From Clostridiales bacterium (GTDB lineage: Bacteria > Bacillota > Clostridia > Saccharofermentanales > Saccharofermentanaceae), in the NCBI GenBank assembly GCA_017617995.1, contig JAFZVE010000070.1:60433-124432 (forward strand): a stretch of 64,000 bases of DNA, written 5' to 3'. Position 1 is the first letter of the stretch; every line of letters starts with the position of its first letter. The notes beneath the pieces were generated by a model. That model searched no databases and was not told the origin of the DNA. It saw nothing but the letters and a program-made list of their open reading frames with translations. The position numbers were made by a program, and so were the translations under genes. Shown here in pieces: positions 17,661 to 25,658 of the stretch.

Positions 17661-17689
17661 TTGACGAAACATATTATTATCGCTATAAT
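17661..17689 (+). promoter_or_regulatory. Sigma-A promoter of the tRNA-Met/tRNA-Tyr unit
   Basis: TTGACG (17661-17666), a 17-base spacer and TATAAT (17684-17689). Confidence 0.88.
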
Positions 17690-17730
17690 CTTTCTTGCGC
17701 TTTGAGAAATGGGTACAAACTCAAACAAGC

Positions 17731-17807
17731 GGGCCTTTAGCTCAGTTGGTTAGAGCAACCGGCTCATAACCGGTCGGTCTTGGGTTCGAGTCCCTGAAGG
17801 CCCACCA
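17731..17807 (+). tRNA. tRNA-Met (CAT)
   Basis: A 77-base cloverleaf with encoded CCA: acceptor GGGCCTT/AAGGCCC, D-arm GCTC/GAGC, anticodon stem ACCGG/CCGGT with loop CTCATAA and anticodon CAT, and T-loop TTCGAGT. The paired first base argues against initiator tRNA. Elongator Met is most likely; a lysidine-modified Ile-CAT is the alternative. The T-stem has one U-U mismatch. Confidence 0.88.
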
Positions 17808-17842
17808 CATTGAAGCAATTTGACAATCTATATATGTATCGA

Positions 17843-17927
17843 GGGAGAATTCCCGAGCGGCCAAAGGGGGCAGACTGTAAATCTGTTGTCACCGACTTCG
17901 GTGGTTCGAATCCACCTTCTCCCACCA
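17843..17927 (+). tRNA. tRNA-Tyr (GTA)
   Basis: An 85-base class II tRNA with encoded CCA: acceptor GGGAGAA/TTCTCCC, anticodon loop CTGTAAA with GTA, a long variable arm containing CACCGACTTCGGTG, and T-loop TTCGAAT. It lies 35 bases after tRNA-Met in the same unit. Confidence 0.95.
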
Positions 17928-17929
17928 GG

Positions 17930-17965
17930 AAGAACTGCGTCATCGCAAGATGGCGCAGTTCTTTT
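17930..17965 (+). terminator. Rho-independent terminator of the tRNA unit
   Basis: AAGAACTGCG-T-CATC pairs with GATG-G-CGCAGTTCTT around GCAA, with a T run at the end. Confidence 0.9.
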
Positions 17966-17990
17966 CATTATACTGAGCGTAGTATATAAT
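17962..17990 (+). promoter_or_regulatory. Possible promoter of the orphan binding-protein gene
   Basis: A consensus TATAAT (17985-17990) lies 17 bases after a weak TTTTCA, overlapping the tRNA terminator tail. Confidence 0.4.
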
Positions 17991-18028
17991 TGTTATCGGG
18001 GAAAATGTGTAAATGAATGAGGTACATC

Positions 18029-19828
18029 ATGAGCGTAAGAATGAGACGTATACTTGCTTTGCTGCTATGCACGAGCCTTCTTGCAGGATGTTCCGGCACT
18101 TCCGAAACTACCAAGAAGAAAAAGAAAGTCAAGAAGACGACGAAAGAGACACCTACGGAGACAATTGGACCTGAAGATGATGTGACTCCGGTTCCTACAG
18201 ATCCGACTGATACGCCTCCCGTGACACAGACGATCTCGCCAACTACTGCCCCTTCGAGCGGCACGGAACTGAGCATGTTGATCCTGATGCCCGGTTTGGA
18301 GATCAACAGTGGAAATGAGATACAGGAAGAAATCGCAAAACTGACTGACGTACGTGTAAATGAAGTGTATCTTAACGGTATGGCGGCAAGCGACGCTGTC
18401 GACAATCTTATTGCGACAGGTGATCTTCCTGATCTGATCGACGCGGGTAATTACAGCCGTCAATTATATGAAGCAGGGTATCTCGTTGCCTGGGATGATT
18501 ATCTTGCGGATCCGCAATATTCCAACTTGAAAGAGATGTTCACCGACAAAGAATGGGACATGTTACGTCAGGAAGATGGACATATCTACTGGGCCAATGT
18601 AAACAACAATACATATGGTGAGGATCAGACGAAGGTCCACAATGAATATGCATTCTGGATCCAGGTCCGTGTCCTAGAGTGGGCCGGCTACCCGAAGATC
18701 GAGACACTTGATGAGTACTTCGATCTTCTGGAGCGTTTTTATGCGGAGAACCAGTACAATGCGGATGGTACACCGATTATACCTTTTTCGTGTATCACGG
18801 ACAGCTGGCGGTATTATTCGCTGGAAAAGGCACCGTTGGGCCTCAACGGAGACTATGCTGACGACTCCGTCGCCGTAAACACCGAAGATTATGATGTACC
18901 AACAGTCGAAGACTACAATACTTCAGAAACAGCGAAGGCATATTTCCGGAAACTGAATGAGATGTATGCCAAGGGACTGGTTGATAAAGATTTTGCTTCA
19001 CACGATTATGACACGTATGTGATGAAGATCAACTCCGGTTGCGTTCTCGGAATTAGTGATGAATGGTGGGATTTCTCGTATTATGCGCACAATTCGTATG
19101 TTGAAGCCGGAACCATCGCGCTTGGATACGAATACGTCCCTCTTGCACTTACGATCGAAAAAGATATGCCAAATCATTACCACGCATATACGGATATGCT
19201 CAATTGTGTCTCCGGTGTTGCGGTAACGACCAGTTGTGAAGATCCGGCAAAAGCTTTCTTCTTCCTCAATCGCTGTCTGGATCAGGATATTCTGAATCTT
19301 CGCTTCTGGGGAATTGAAGGTGTAGATTATCTCGTGGATGATTCAGGAATGTTCTATCGCACTCAGGATATGCGTGATCTTTGGAATTCTTCCCGGTATT
19401 TGGCTGATCATGTATGTCAATACAGCTATCTTCCTCAGTATTTAGGTACATCCAGAGATGGAATCAATGCGATGAAGCCTGAGCAGCAGAGCTGCGAGTT
19501 TATGTCTACGCTCTCGGATCCACTTGTCCGCTGTTTTGATGCGTATGGCTACACTTCATATCTCGATTTTCTCGGCTCGGAGAAAAAAGAAGCGGGCGTA
19601 TGGTTCCCGATGTATTCCTATTCGAATAATCTGCAGACAGATACGCCACCGGGTCGTGCTTTCTATGAAATAGGCGAATGTAAACATGAATGGCTGCCCC
19701 AACTGGTGATGTCTTCGGATTTCGATTCGACTTGGGACGATTATATGAAGGAATATGCTGATTGCAATCCTGAATACTACATTGCCGCAATGCAGGATGA
19801 GCTCGATCGGCGAGTGGCGGCAGGATAA
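18029..19828 (+). CDS. Orphan solute-binding lipoprotein, paralogue of the 8563 protein
   Basis: This 599-residue protein has a lipoprotein signal peptide (Arg-rich start, LLAGC lipobox at about 20-24), then a Lys run and a Thr/Pro-rich spacer of about 50 residues. The remainder is colinear with the binding protein at 8563-10227, sharing QVRVLEWAGYP, IETLDEYFDLL, GHIYWANV and FRKLNE/FKKLNE-type segments. The start is set at ATG 18029, six bases after GAGG; an upstream ATG at 18017 overlaps that ribosome site. No permease or ATPase genes flank it, so it may feed the 10316/11267 permeases or act as a sugar sensor for the YesM-like kinase. Both roles are inference. Confidence 0.9.
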   Translation: MSVRMRRILALLLCTSLLAGCSGTSETTKKKKKVKKTTKETPTETIGPEDDVTPVPTDPTDTPPVTQTISPTTAPSSGTELSMLILMPGLEINSGNEIQEEIAKLTDVRVNEVYLNGMAASDAVDNLIATGDLPDLIDAGNYSRQLYEAGYLVAWDDYLADPQYSNLKEMFTDKEWDMLRQEDGHIYWANVNNNTYGEDQTKVHNEYAFWIQVRVLEWAGYPKIETLDEYFDLLERFYAENQYNADGTPIIPFSCITDSWRYYSLEKAPLGLNGDYADDSVAVNTEDYDVPTVEDYNTSETAKAYFRKLNEMYAKGLVDKDFASHDYDTYVMKINSGCVLGISDEWWDFSYYAHNSYVEAGTIALGYEYVPLALTIEKDMPNHYHAYTDMLNCVSGVAVTTSCEDPAKAFFFLNRCLDQDILNLRFWGIEGVDYLVDDSGMFYRTQDMRDLWNSSRYLADHVCQYSYLPQYLGTSRDGINAMKPEQQSCEFMSTLSDPLVRCFDAYGYTSYLDFLGSEKKEAGVWFPMYSYSNNLQTDTPPGRAFYEIGECKHEWLPQLVMSSDFDSTWDDYMKEYADCNPEYYIAAMQDELDRRVAAG

Positions 19829-19884
19829 ATCATTGCCTTAAGATTTGTATATATTTGATTAAATAGTTCAAAGGAGAATCTATT

Positions 19885-20886
19885 ATGAATATTCTTGTTT
19901 CCGGTGGTACCGGTTACATCGGTTCCCATACATGTGTCGAGCTGCTTAACGCAGGTCATGATGTCGTCATTTTCGACAATCTGTCGAATTCCAGTGAGGA
20001 TGTGCTGGATAAAATCGAGGAAATCTGCGGGAAACGTCCGAAGTTTTATAAAGCGGACATGCTTTGCCCGGATGAGCTCGAATCGGTCTTTTCGGAAAAT
20101 ACGATCGATGCCGTCATTCATTTCGCGGGATTAAAAGCGGTCGGGGAGAGTGTCGCAAAACCGTGGGAATACTACAACAACAATGTTTGCGGAACATTGA
20201 ATCTGATTCATATCATGGACAAATACGGGGTTAAGAAACTGGTTTTCTCCTCTTCGGCTACTGTCTATGGAGATCCTGCTTTTGTTCCGATTACGGAGGA
20301 GTGTCCGCTGGGAATAACGACGAATCCTTATGGAGAAACGAAGAAGATGCTCGAGAGGATCCTTTCTGACTATCAGAAGGCCAAGGCCGACTGGCATATC
20401 GTGCTTCTTCGCTATTTCAATCCGATCGGTGCTCACGAGAGCGGTCTGATCGGTGAGAAGCCAAACGGAATCCCGAACAATCTTATGCCGTACATCATGC
20501 AGGTGGCGGTTGGTAAACTTACGCAGCTCCGTGTCTTTGGTGACGATTACCACACACCGGACGGAACCGGCGTACGGGATTATATTCATGTTGTCGACCT
20601 AGCTAAGGGACATGTTGCCGTGATGAAGAAGTTTGAGGATGCTCCGGGCGTATTCATCTACAATCTGGGAACAGGTGTAGGATACAGTGTGCTGGATATT
20701 GTTCACGCATTTGAGAAAGCAAATCAGATCGATATTCCGTATGTGATCACAGAGCGTCGCCCGGGTGACATTGATTCATGTTATTCTGATCCGTCCAAAG
20801 CGGAAAAAGAACTTGGCTGGAAGGCTCAGTTCGATCTGGAGACCATGTGCAGGGACTCATATCGTTTTGCAAAGAAGAGTCTCTGA
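19885..20886 (+). CDS. galE: UDP-glucose 4-epimerase
   Basis: This 333-residue extended-SDR enzyme interconverts UDP-glucose and UDP-galactose. It has the NAD-binding GGTGYIGSH at about 7-15, the catalytic Ser/Tyr region SSSATVYG, the Tyr-x-x-x-Lys in NPYGETK near residue 150, and typical GalE blocks RYFNPIGAH and GDYHTPDGTGVRDYIHV-like segments. AAAGGAG precedes ATG 19885. It probably supplies UDP-galactose for the polysaccharide cluster downstream, although the tRNA-Leu gene and a terminator separate them. Confidence 0.95.
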   Translation: MNILVSGGTGYIGSHTCVELLNAGHDVVIFDNLSNSSEDVLDKIEEICGKRPKFYKADMLCPDELESVFSENTIDAVIHFAGLKAVGESVAKPWEYYNNNVCGTLNLIHIMDKYGVKKLVFSSSATVYGDPAFVPITEECPLGITTNPYGETKKMLERILSDYQKAKADWHIVLLRYFNPIGAHESGLIGEKPNGIPNNLMPYIMQVAVGKLTQLRVFGDDYHTPDGTGVRDYIHVVDLAKGHVAVMKKFEDAPGVFIYNLGTGVGYSVLDIVHAFEKANQIDIPYVITERRPGDIDSCYSDPSKAEKELGWKAQFDLETMCRDSYRFAKKSL

Positions 20887-20899
20887 ATCGTCGGCAAAA

Positions 20900-20928
20900 T
20901 TGACACGTAAAATCGACTGTGCTAATAT
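20900..20928 (+). promoter_or_regulatory. Sigma-A promoter of tRNA-Leu
   Basis: A consensus TTGACA (20900-20905), a 17-base spacer and TAATAT (20923-20928). Confidence 0.85.
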
Positions 20929-20945
20929 GAATTCCGTTCACAAAA

Positions 20946-21030
20946 GGGGTTGTGGCGGAATGGCAGACGCAGCAGACTCAAAATCTGCCGACCTTAAATC
21001 GTATGGGTTCAAGTCCCATCAGCCCCACCA
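20946..21030 (+). tRNA. tRNA-Leu (CAA)
   Basis: An 85-base class II tRNA with encoded CCA: acceptor GGGGTTG/CAGCCCC, anticodon stem GCAGA/TCTGC with loop CTCAAAA (anticodon CAA), a long variable arm and T-loop TTCAAGT. Confidence 0.94.
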
Positions 21031-21050
21031 GATTTGTTAAAATGCAATAG

Positions 21051-21075
21051 AATCACCCGGCTGCGGGTGATTTTA
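21051..21075 (+). terminator. Rho-independent terminator of tRNA-Leu
   Basis: AATCACCCG pairs with CGGGTGATT around GCTG, followed by TTATT. Confidence 0.88.
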
Positions 21076-21091
21076 TTGTGTTTGTAGGGAA

Positions 21092-21120
21092 TACACAATT
21101 GTTTTCATGATGTGTATAAT
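21092..21120 (+). promoter_or_regulatory. Probable promoter of the polysaccharide cluster
   Basis: A consensus TATAAT (21115-21120) lies 17 bases after TACACA. A small ATTCTA/TAGAAT inverted repeat follows at about 21121-21138. Confidence 0.5.
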
Positions 21121-21154
21121 ATTCTAAAGGTATAGAATCTCTTGGGTAGTAACT

Positions 21155-22480
21155 ATGAGTTTGGAAAAGCGATTTATTAAATTCAGTCCGCCGGATATAA
21201 GTGAATCGGAGATTGCTGAGGTAGTCGAAGCTCTCCGGTCCGGCTGGATCACGACCGGTCCGCGGACAAAACTTCTGGAAAGGCGTCTGGCCGCTTTTAT
21301 CGAGACCGGCAAAAATGATATAGACACTGAAGAAAAACCGGACATCTGGTCTAACAGAGTCGTCTGTCTGAATTCTGCGACTGCAGCGGAAGAACTCAAT
21401 CTCCGCGTCCTGGGGGTGGGAGAGGGCGACGAAGTGATCGTTCCGGCCTATACATATTCTGCTTCTGCCTCGGCGGCGATTCATTGTGGAGCAACGATCA
21501 GATTTGTAGACATCAAGAAAGATGGCGACGAGATCACACATATGCCGGAGATGGATTATGACAAGCTCGCTGAAGCGATATCCGAAAAGACAAAGGCTGT
21601 GGTTTGTGTCGATCTGGCAGGAATCGTCTGTGACTATGAAAAAGTATATGAGATCGTAGAGAATAAGCGTGATCTCTTCCATCCGATGGACTCCGATGGA
21701 ACGACCTTATCCGATCTTTCATCCCGTATTCAGAAAACTCTCGGCCGTGTTGCTGTTGTTTCTGATTGTGCACATGGACTCGGCGGAAGCAGATTACTTC
21801 ATGGAGAGAAGAAGTACTGTGGTGCGCTTGCGGATTTTACAGGTTTTAGCTTCCATGCGGTTAAGAATTTCACCACGGCCGAAGGTGGTGCGGCGACATG
21901 GAGACCGATTCCCGGGATTGAGAATCCAGAGATCTATAAGTGCTTCCAGTTGTTGAGTCTGCACGGACAGAACAAAGATGCGCTGGCGAAGACCAAAGTC
22001 GGGGCCTGGGAATATGATATTATCGGTCCTTGGTACAAGTGCAACATGACGGACATAATGGCTGCAATCGGCCTACGTCAGCTGGATCGTTATTGCGGAC
22101 TTCTTAAGAGAAGAGAAGAGATCATTTCCAAGTATGATTCGGTATGTGATAAGCTCGGTATCTCTCATCTTATTCATCACACGGATGAGATCGACAGTAG
22201 TAACCATCTCTATCTTATGCGTATCCCGGGAATAGATGAAGAAGAGAGAAACAGAATCATCTGTGAGCTTTCTGAGATGGGCGTATCCACCAATGTTCAC
22301 TACAAACCGCTTCCGATGATGACGGCATATCGGTCATTGGGCTTTGATATTGAGGCTTTTCCGAATTCTTTTGACTATTACCGTAATCTGATCACGTTGC
22401 CGCTTCATACACTACTGTCTGACGATGACGTGGAGTATATCTGCAACTGTCTGGAGCAGGTCGTGAGGAAAGGGAAGTAA
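21155..22480 (+). CDS. DegT/DnrJ/EryC1-family sugar aminotransferase
   Basis: This 441-residue PLP enzyme transfers an amino group to a nucleotide-linked keto-sugar. The PLP-binding Lys is in FHAVKNFTTAEGG near residue 236, the substrate-facing GWITTGPRT lies near the N-terminus, and NSATAAEEL and SDCAHGLGG are typical cofactor contacts. It is longer than most family members (about 380) because of an insertion around 180-215. No clear ribosome site precedes ATG 21155. It opens the cluster and overlaps the priming-transferase gene by one base, so it probably makes the amino sugar that starts the repeat unit. The keto-sugar-forming dehydratase for it is not visible here. Confidence 0.88.
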   Translation: MSLEKRFIKFSPPDISESEIAEVVEALRSGWITTGPRTKLLERRLAAFIETGKNDIDTEEKPDIWSNRVVCLNSATAAEELNLRVLGVGEGDEVIVPAYTYSASASAAIHCGATIRFVDIKKDGDEITHMPEMDYDKLAEAISEKTKAVVCVDLAGIVCDYEKVYEIVENKRDLFHPMDSDGTTLSDLSSRIQKTLGRVAVVSDCAHGLGGSRLLHGEKKYCGALADFTGFSFHAVKNFTTAEGGAATWRPIPGIENPEIYKCFQLLSLHGQNKDALAKTKVGAWEYDIIGPWYKCNMTDIMAAIGLRQLDRYCGLLKRREEIISKYDSVCDKLGISHLIHHTDEIDSSNHLYLMRIPGIDEEERNRIICELSEMGVSTNVHYKPLPMMTAYRSLGFDIEAFPNSFDYYRNLITLPLHTLLSDDDVEYICNCLEQVVRKGK

Positions 22481-23175
22481 TGCTGAAGAAATGGAGCGCG
22501 CTTCCATCCTGCATGCAGGTCCCGGAAGTTAAACCGTATTATGATGCCCTTAAGAAGAAGCAATTCTCTCTTCTTTGCAAACGCATATTCGATCTTGTCG
22601 TTGCTTTTATCATGCTGATTCTTGTTGCGCTTCCGATGCTTATCATCGCGATCTGGATCAAGTGTGACAGTCATGGTCCGGTTTTCTACCGCCAAGAACG
22701 CGTGACCACAAATGGCAAGCATTTTCGCATCCATAAATTCAGGACCATGGTCAATCATGCAGATAAGATCGGCTCGGCCGTAACAGTCGGAAACGACAGC
22801 CGTATCACAAAGGTCGGGGCGAAACTTCGTGACTATCGTCTGGACGAGTTGCCGCAGCTTCTGGATGTGCTTGCAGGAGACATGAGCTTCGTAGGGACCC
22901 GTCCGGAAGCGGTGAAATACGTGGAGAAATATGCGCCTGAATATATGGCGACTCTGTTGCTTCCTGCAGGCATTACTTCGGAAGCAAGTATCCGATACAA
23001 AGATGAAAACAAACTTCTTGATGCCGCTGACGACGTAGATGCCGTATATCTTCAGCGCGTCTTGCCCGATAAGATGAAGTGGAACCTGGAAAGTATCCGG
23101 CGCTTCAGCTTCTGGGGAGATATCGCTACGATGTTTCGTACCGTCGCAGCAGTGCTGGGAAAGGACTATAACTAA
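22480..23175 (+). CDS. Undecaprenyl-phosphate sugar phosphotransferase (priming transferase)
   Basis: This 231-residue monotopic PglC/WbaP-family enzyme moves a sugar phosphate from a nucleotide sugar onto undecaprenyl phosphate, starting repeat-unit assembly. One hydrophobic segment lies at about 28-52. The catalytic core then shows YRQERV, HKFRTM, LDELPQLLDVL with the Asp-Glu dyad, and GTRPE. It is the short form without WbaP's four extra helices. It overlaps the flanking genes by one base on each side, so this stretch is a tight operon. The sugar it transfers is unknown, possibly the amino sugar made by the preceding enzyme. Confidence 0.92.
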   Translation: MLKKWSALPSCMQVPEVKPYYDALKKKQFSLLCKRIFDLVVAFIMLILVALPMLIIAIWIKCDSHGPVFYRQERVTTNGKHFRIHKFRTMVNHADKIGSAVTVGNDSRITKVGAKLRDYRLDELPQLLDVLAGDMSFVGTRPEAVKYVEKYAPEYMATLLLPAGITSEASIRYKDENKLLDAADDVDAVYLQRVLPDKMKWNLESIRRFSFWGDIATMFRTVAAVLGKDYN

Positions 23176-23993
23176 TGGCTGAATTAAGCGTGCTGATGTC
23201 TATATATATCAAGGAAAAGACGGATTATGTCGAGTCCTGTTTTCAGAGTCTCCTTCATCAGACGGTAAAAGCTGACGAGTGGGTCGTAGTGGAGGATGGC
23301 CCGCTAACCGAGGAAATGTATGCACTTCTCGACCGGTATCAGAAAGAATACCCGGATCTGATCAAACGTGTTCCGCTTTCACAGAATCAGGGCCTGGGTC
23401 TGGCTCTGCGTGCAGGTGTTCCCGAGTGCAGAAACGACCTGATCGCGCGTATGGATACAGATGATATCGCTCGTTCCGACCGTTTCGAAAAGCAACTGAA
23501 GATGTTCTCGGACAACCCGTCTCTTGATATTTGCGGCTCGGATATTGATGAGTTTGAGGAAACCCCTGATAAAGTCGTGGCCAAGAGATCGGTTCCGGCG
23601 ACACATGACGAGATCGTCGCGTATCAGAAGAAAAGAGATGCGTTCAATCACATGACAGTCATGTATAAAAAGAATGCGGTCCTCGAAGCTGGCAATTATG
23701 AGTCCTGCCCTTTGATGGAAGATACGTATCTGTGGGCGAGAATGATCTTAAAGGGAGCACAGTGTGCGAATATATCGGAGCCTCTGGTTTTTGCGAGAAT
23801 CGGGCATGATATGTTCAAGCGTCGTGGCGGTTGGAGTTATTTCAAGAAATACAGAGCAGGGAAAAAGCAGGTATACAAAACCGGTTTTATCTCTTTCTGG
23901 GACTATTTCTATACAGTAAGTATTCAATTCGTGGTGGCATTGGTCCCCGGAAAACTGCGAGGGTTTATCTTTAAGAAACTCTTGCACAGGTGA
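23175..23993 (+). CDS. Glycosyltransferase family 2
   Basis: This 272-residue cytoplasmic inverting glycosyltransferase has a GT-A fold: N-terminal SVLMSIY, acidic VVEDGPL, the metal-binding Asp cluster ARMDTDDIA near residue 95, and a C-terminal amphipathic or membrane-associated stretch around 240-260. It resembles AmsE-type transferases that add the second sugar to the lipid-linked unit. Donor and acceptor are not readable from sequence. It is coupled by one-base overlap to the priming transferase, which fits early action in repeat-unit synthesis. Confidence 0.9.
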   Translation: MAELSVLMSIYIKEKTDYVESCFQSLLHQTVKADEWVVVEDGPLTEEMYALLDRYQKEYPDLIKRVPLSQNQGLGLALRAGVPECRNDLIARMDTDDIARSDRFEKQLKMFSDNPSLDICGSDIDEFEETPDKVVAKRSVPATHDEIVAYQKKRDAFNHMTVMYKKNAVLEAGNYESCPLMEDTYLWARMILKGAQCANISEPLVFARIGHDMFKRRGGWSYFKKYRAGKKQVYKTGFISFWDYFYTVSIQFVVALVPGKLRGFIFKKLLHR

Positions 23994-23999
23994 TGCCCC

Positions 24000-24026
24000 G
24001 AAGCACTTCTCACGGTGCTTCGTGAG
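24000..24026 (+). promoter_or_regulatory. Two mutually exclusive hairpins within the polysaccharide cluster
   Basis: GAAGCAC/GTGCTTC (24000-24021) and CTCACG/CGTGAG (24009-24026) share bases, so only one can form. No T run follows. This is the only sizeable gap (about 105 bases) early in the cluster. Confidence 0.35.
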
Positions 24027-24098
24027 TGGTCAAGTTGCTAGGTAATATAAGGATTGGTAAAATAAATTATTAAGGTAAATACAAAATAGGTTTTTGTG

Positions 24099-24911
24099 AT
24101 GGAAGAATTGTCATTAAGTGAAATACACGAGATCGAACTTCAGCTTTTGCTCAAATTCGATCAAATATGCCGAATCCATGGATGGCGGTATTCACTCGGA
24201 GGAGGGACTCTGCTCGGAGCAATCCGTCATAAGGGTTTTATTCCATGGGATGATGATGTAGATGTCATGATGCCCCGTCCCGATTACGATGCATTTATCC
24301 GATTCTGTGCCCAGGAAGACACCGGTTTTACTCTTCTTGACTATCACTATACAGAAGGGTATGACGATCTGTTCTCGAAGATCTTCGATCCGGCAACAAA
24401 AGTGGTCGATGAAGCCATTAGTGTACCTTATGATATCGGTATTTCTATCGATGTATTTCCTCTCGAAGGCTTGGGCAACAGCGAGAAGGAAGCCCTGAAG
24501 ATATTCAGAAAGACATCTTTTAAGAGAGAGCTTCTAAATGCGACAAGATGGAAGAAGTACTTCAGAAGCAAGACACACAGTATCCTTGTCGAGCCCATCC
24601 GTCTGATGCTCTTTGTCATGAGCCGATTCGCCAACCCCAGAAAACTGATCGAGAAGATCGACAGGGAAAACCTGAAGCACCCATTTGAAGGAGCAGCCTA
24701 TGCCGGATGCGTCTGTGGTTCATATAGAGAAGCAGAGATCATGACACAGGACACGTTTACCAATTATATCGAACTGGATTTTGAAGGCCACTCATTCCTG
24801 GGTATCAAGAATTATGATGCGTATCTGACCAAGCATTACAATCACTATATGGAACTTCCGCCCGAGAATAAGAGACAGGCTCACCATACGGCCAAGTGCT
24901 ATCGAAGATAA
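24099..24911 (+). CDS. LicD-family phosphotransferase-like protein (first copy)
   Basis: This 270-residue protein has the LicD nucleotidyltransferase-like core: LGGGTLLGAIRHKGFIPW followed by DDDVDVMMPR near residues 45-60, where the Asp residues bind metal and the CDP-linked donor. LicD proteins attach phosphocholine, and relatives such as fukutin attach ribitol phosphate, to glycans. ATG 24099 is preferred over the adjacent GTG 24096; the ribosome site is weak. The gene follows a gap with alternative hairpins and precedes the cytidylyltransferase gene by 18 bases, suggesting donor synthesis and transfer are coupled. Confidence 0.88.
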   Translation: MEELSLSEIHEIELQLLLKFDQICRIHGWRYSLGGGTLLGAIRHKGFIPWDDDVDVMMPRPDYDAFIRFCAQEDTGFTLLDYHYTEGYDDLFSKIFDPATKVVDEAISVPYDIGISIDVFPLEGLGNSEKEALKIFRKTSFKRELLNATRWKKYFRSKTHSILVEPIRLMLFVMSRFANPRKLIEKIDRENLKHPFEGAAYAGCVCGSYREAEIMTQDTFTNYIELDFEGHSFLGIKNYDAYLTKHYNHYMELPPENKRQAHHTAKCYRR

Positions 24912-24929
24912 AGAAGGATCGTTAACGAG

Positions 24930-25658
24930 ATGAACATAGCAGTGATATTTGCCGGCGGTACCGGTAAAAGAATGAAAACAGCATCGAAGCCCAAGCAGTT
25001 TCTCGAACTGCGTGGGAAGCCGATCATCATCTATACGCTCGAGCATTTTGAGAATCATGAGTTGATCGACGGGATTATTGTCGTCTGTGTAGAGGACTGG
25101 ATCGACTACTGCACAGAACTGGTCGGGAAGTTTCATATCAGCAAGGTCAAAGCGATCATCCCCGGCGGGACAACTGGTATGCTTTCCCGATATAACGGTA
25201 TCCGAAAAGCGTCCGAGCTTTTCCCGGAAGACTCGATCATCCTGATGCACGATGGCGTTCGCCCGCTGATCGACCATGAAACGATTACTAAGAATATCGA
25301 ATCTGTCGAGAAGTATGGATCGGGAATCACGGTGGCGCCTGCGATCGAGACTATCGCCGTCCGCAGTGATTCGATGCTTGTAGGTGAGATCATCGACAGG
25401 AAGCAGTGCCAGATGGCCAAAGCCCCGCAGTCTTTCCGCCTCGGAGCACTTCTTGCCGCACATCAGCAGGCCATAGATAGCGGTATGGACGATTGTATCG
25501 ATACCGCCTATCTTATGCAGCTTCACGGTCATGAGATCTATGCCGTCGAAGGACCAACGGAGAATATTAAGATTACAACACCGTCCGATTATTTCACATT
25601 TCGGGCATTAATGGATTTGAAAGAGAATCCGCGTTTATTGGATGAAGAAGATGAGTAG
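24930..25658 (+). CDS. IspD/TarI-family cytidylyltransferase
   Basis: This 242-residue enzyme of the IspD family activates a sugar-alcohol or methylerythritol phosphate with CTP. The nucleotide-binding loop AGGTGKRM lies at about 8-15, KPKQFLEL follows, and the conserved HDGVRPL and ENIKITTP segments are present. In a polysaccharide cluster with LicD genes, ribitol-5-phosphate cytidylyltransferase (TarI-like) or another polyol-phosphate enzyme is more likely than the MEP-pathway IspD. Sequence alone does not separate these. Its end overlaps the next gene, so the two products probably act in consecutive steps. Confidence 0.85.
   Translation: MNIAVIFAGGTGKRMKTASKPKQFLELRGKPIIIYTLEHFENHELIDGIIVVCVEDWIDYCTELVGKFHISKVKAIIPGGTTGMLSRYNGIRKASELFPEDSIILMHDGVRPLIDHETITKNIESVEKYGSGITVAPAIETIAVRSDSMLVGEIIDRKQCQMAKAPQSFRLGALLAAHQQAIDSGMDDCIDTAYLMQLHGHEIYAVEGPTENIKITTPSDYFTFRALMDLKENPRLLDEEDE

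Noticed and set aside
17731..17807. tRNA-Met (CAT) as initiator tRNA
   Set aside because: The first acceptor base is paired (G-C), unlike initiator tRNA, and the anticodon stem lacks the three G-C pairs expected at its base.
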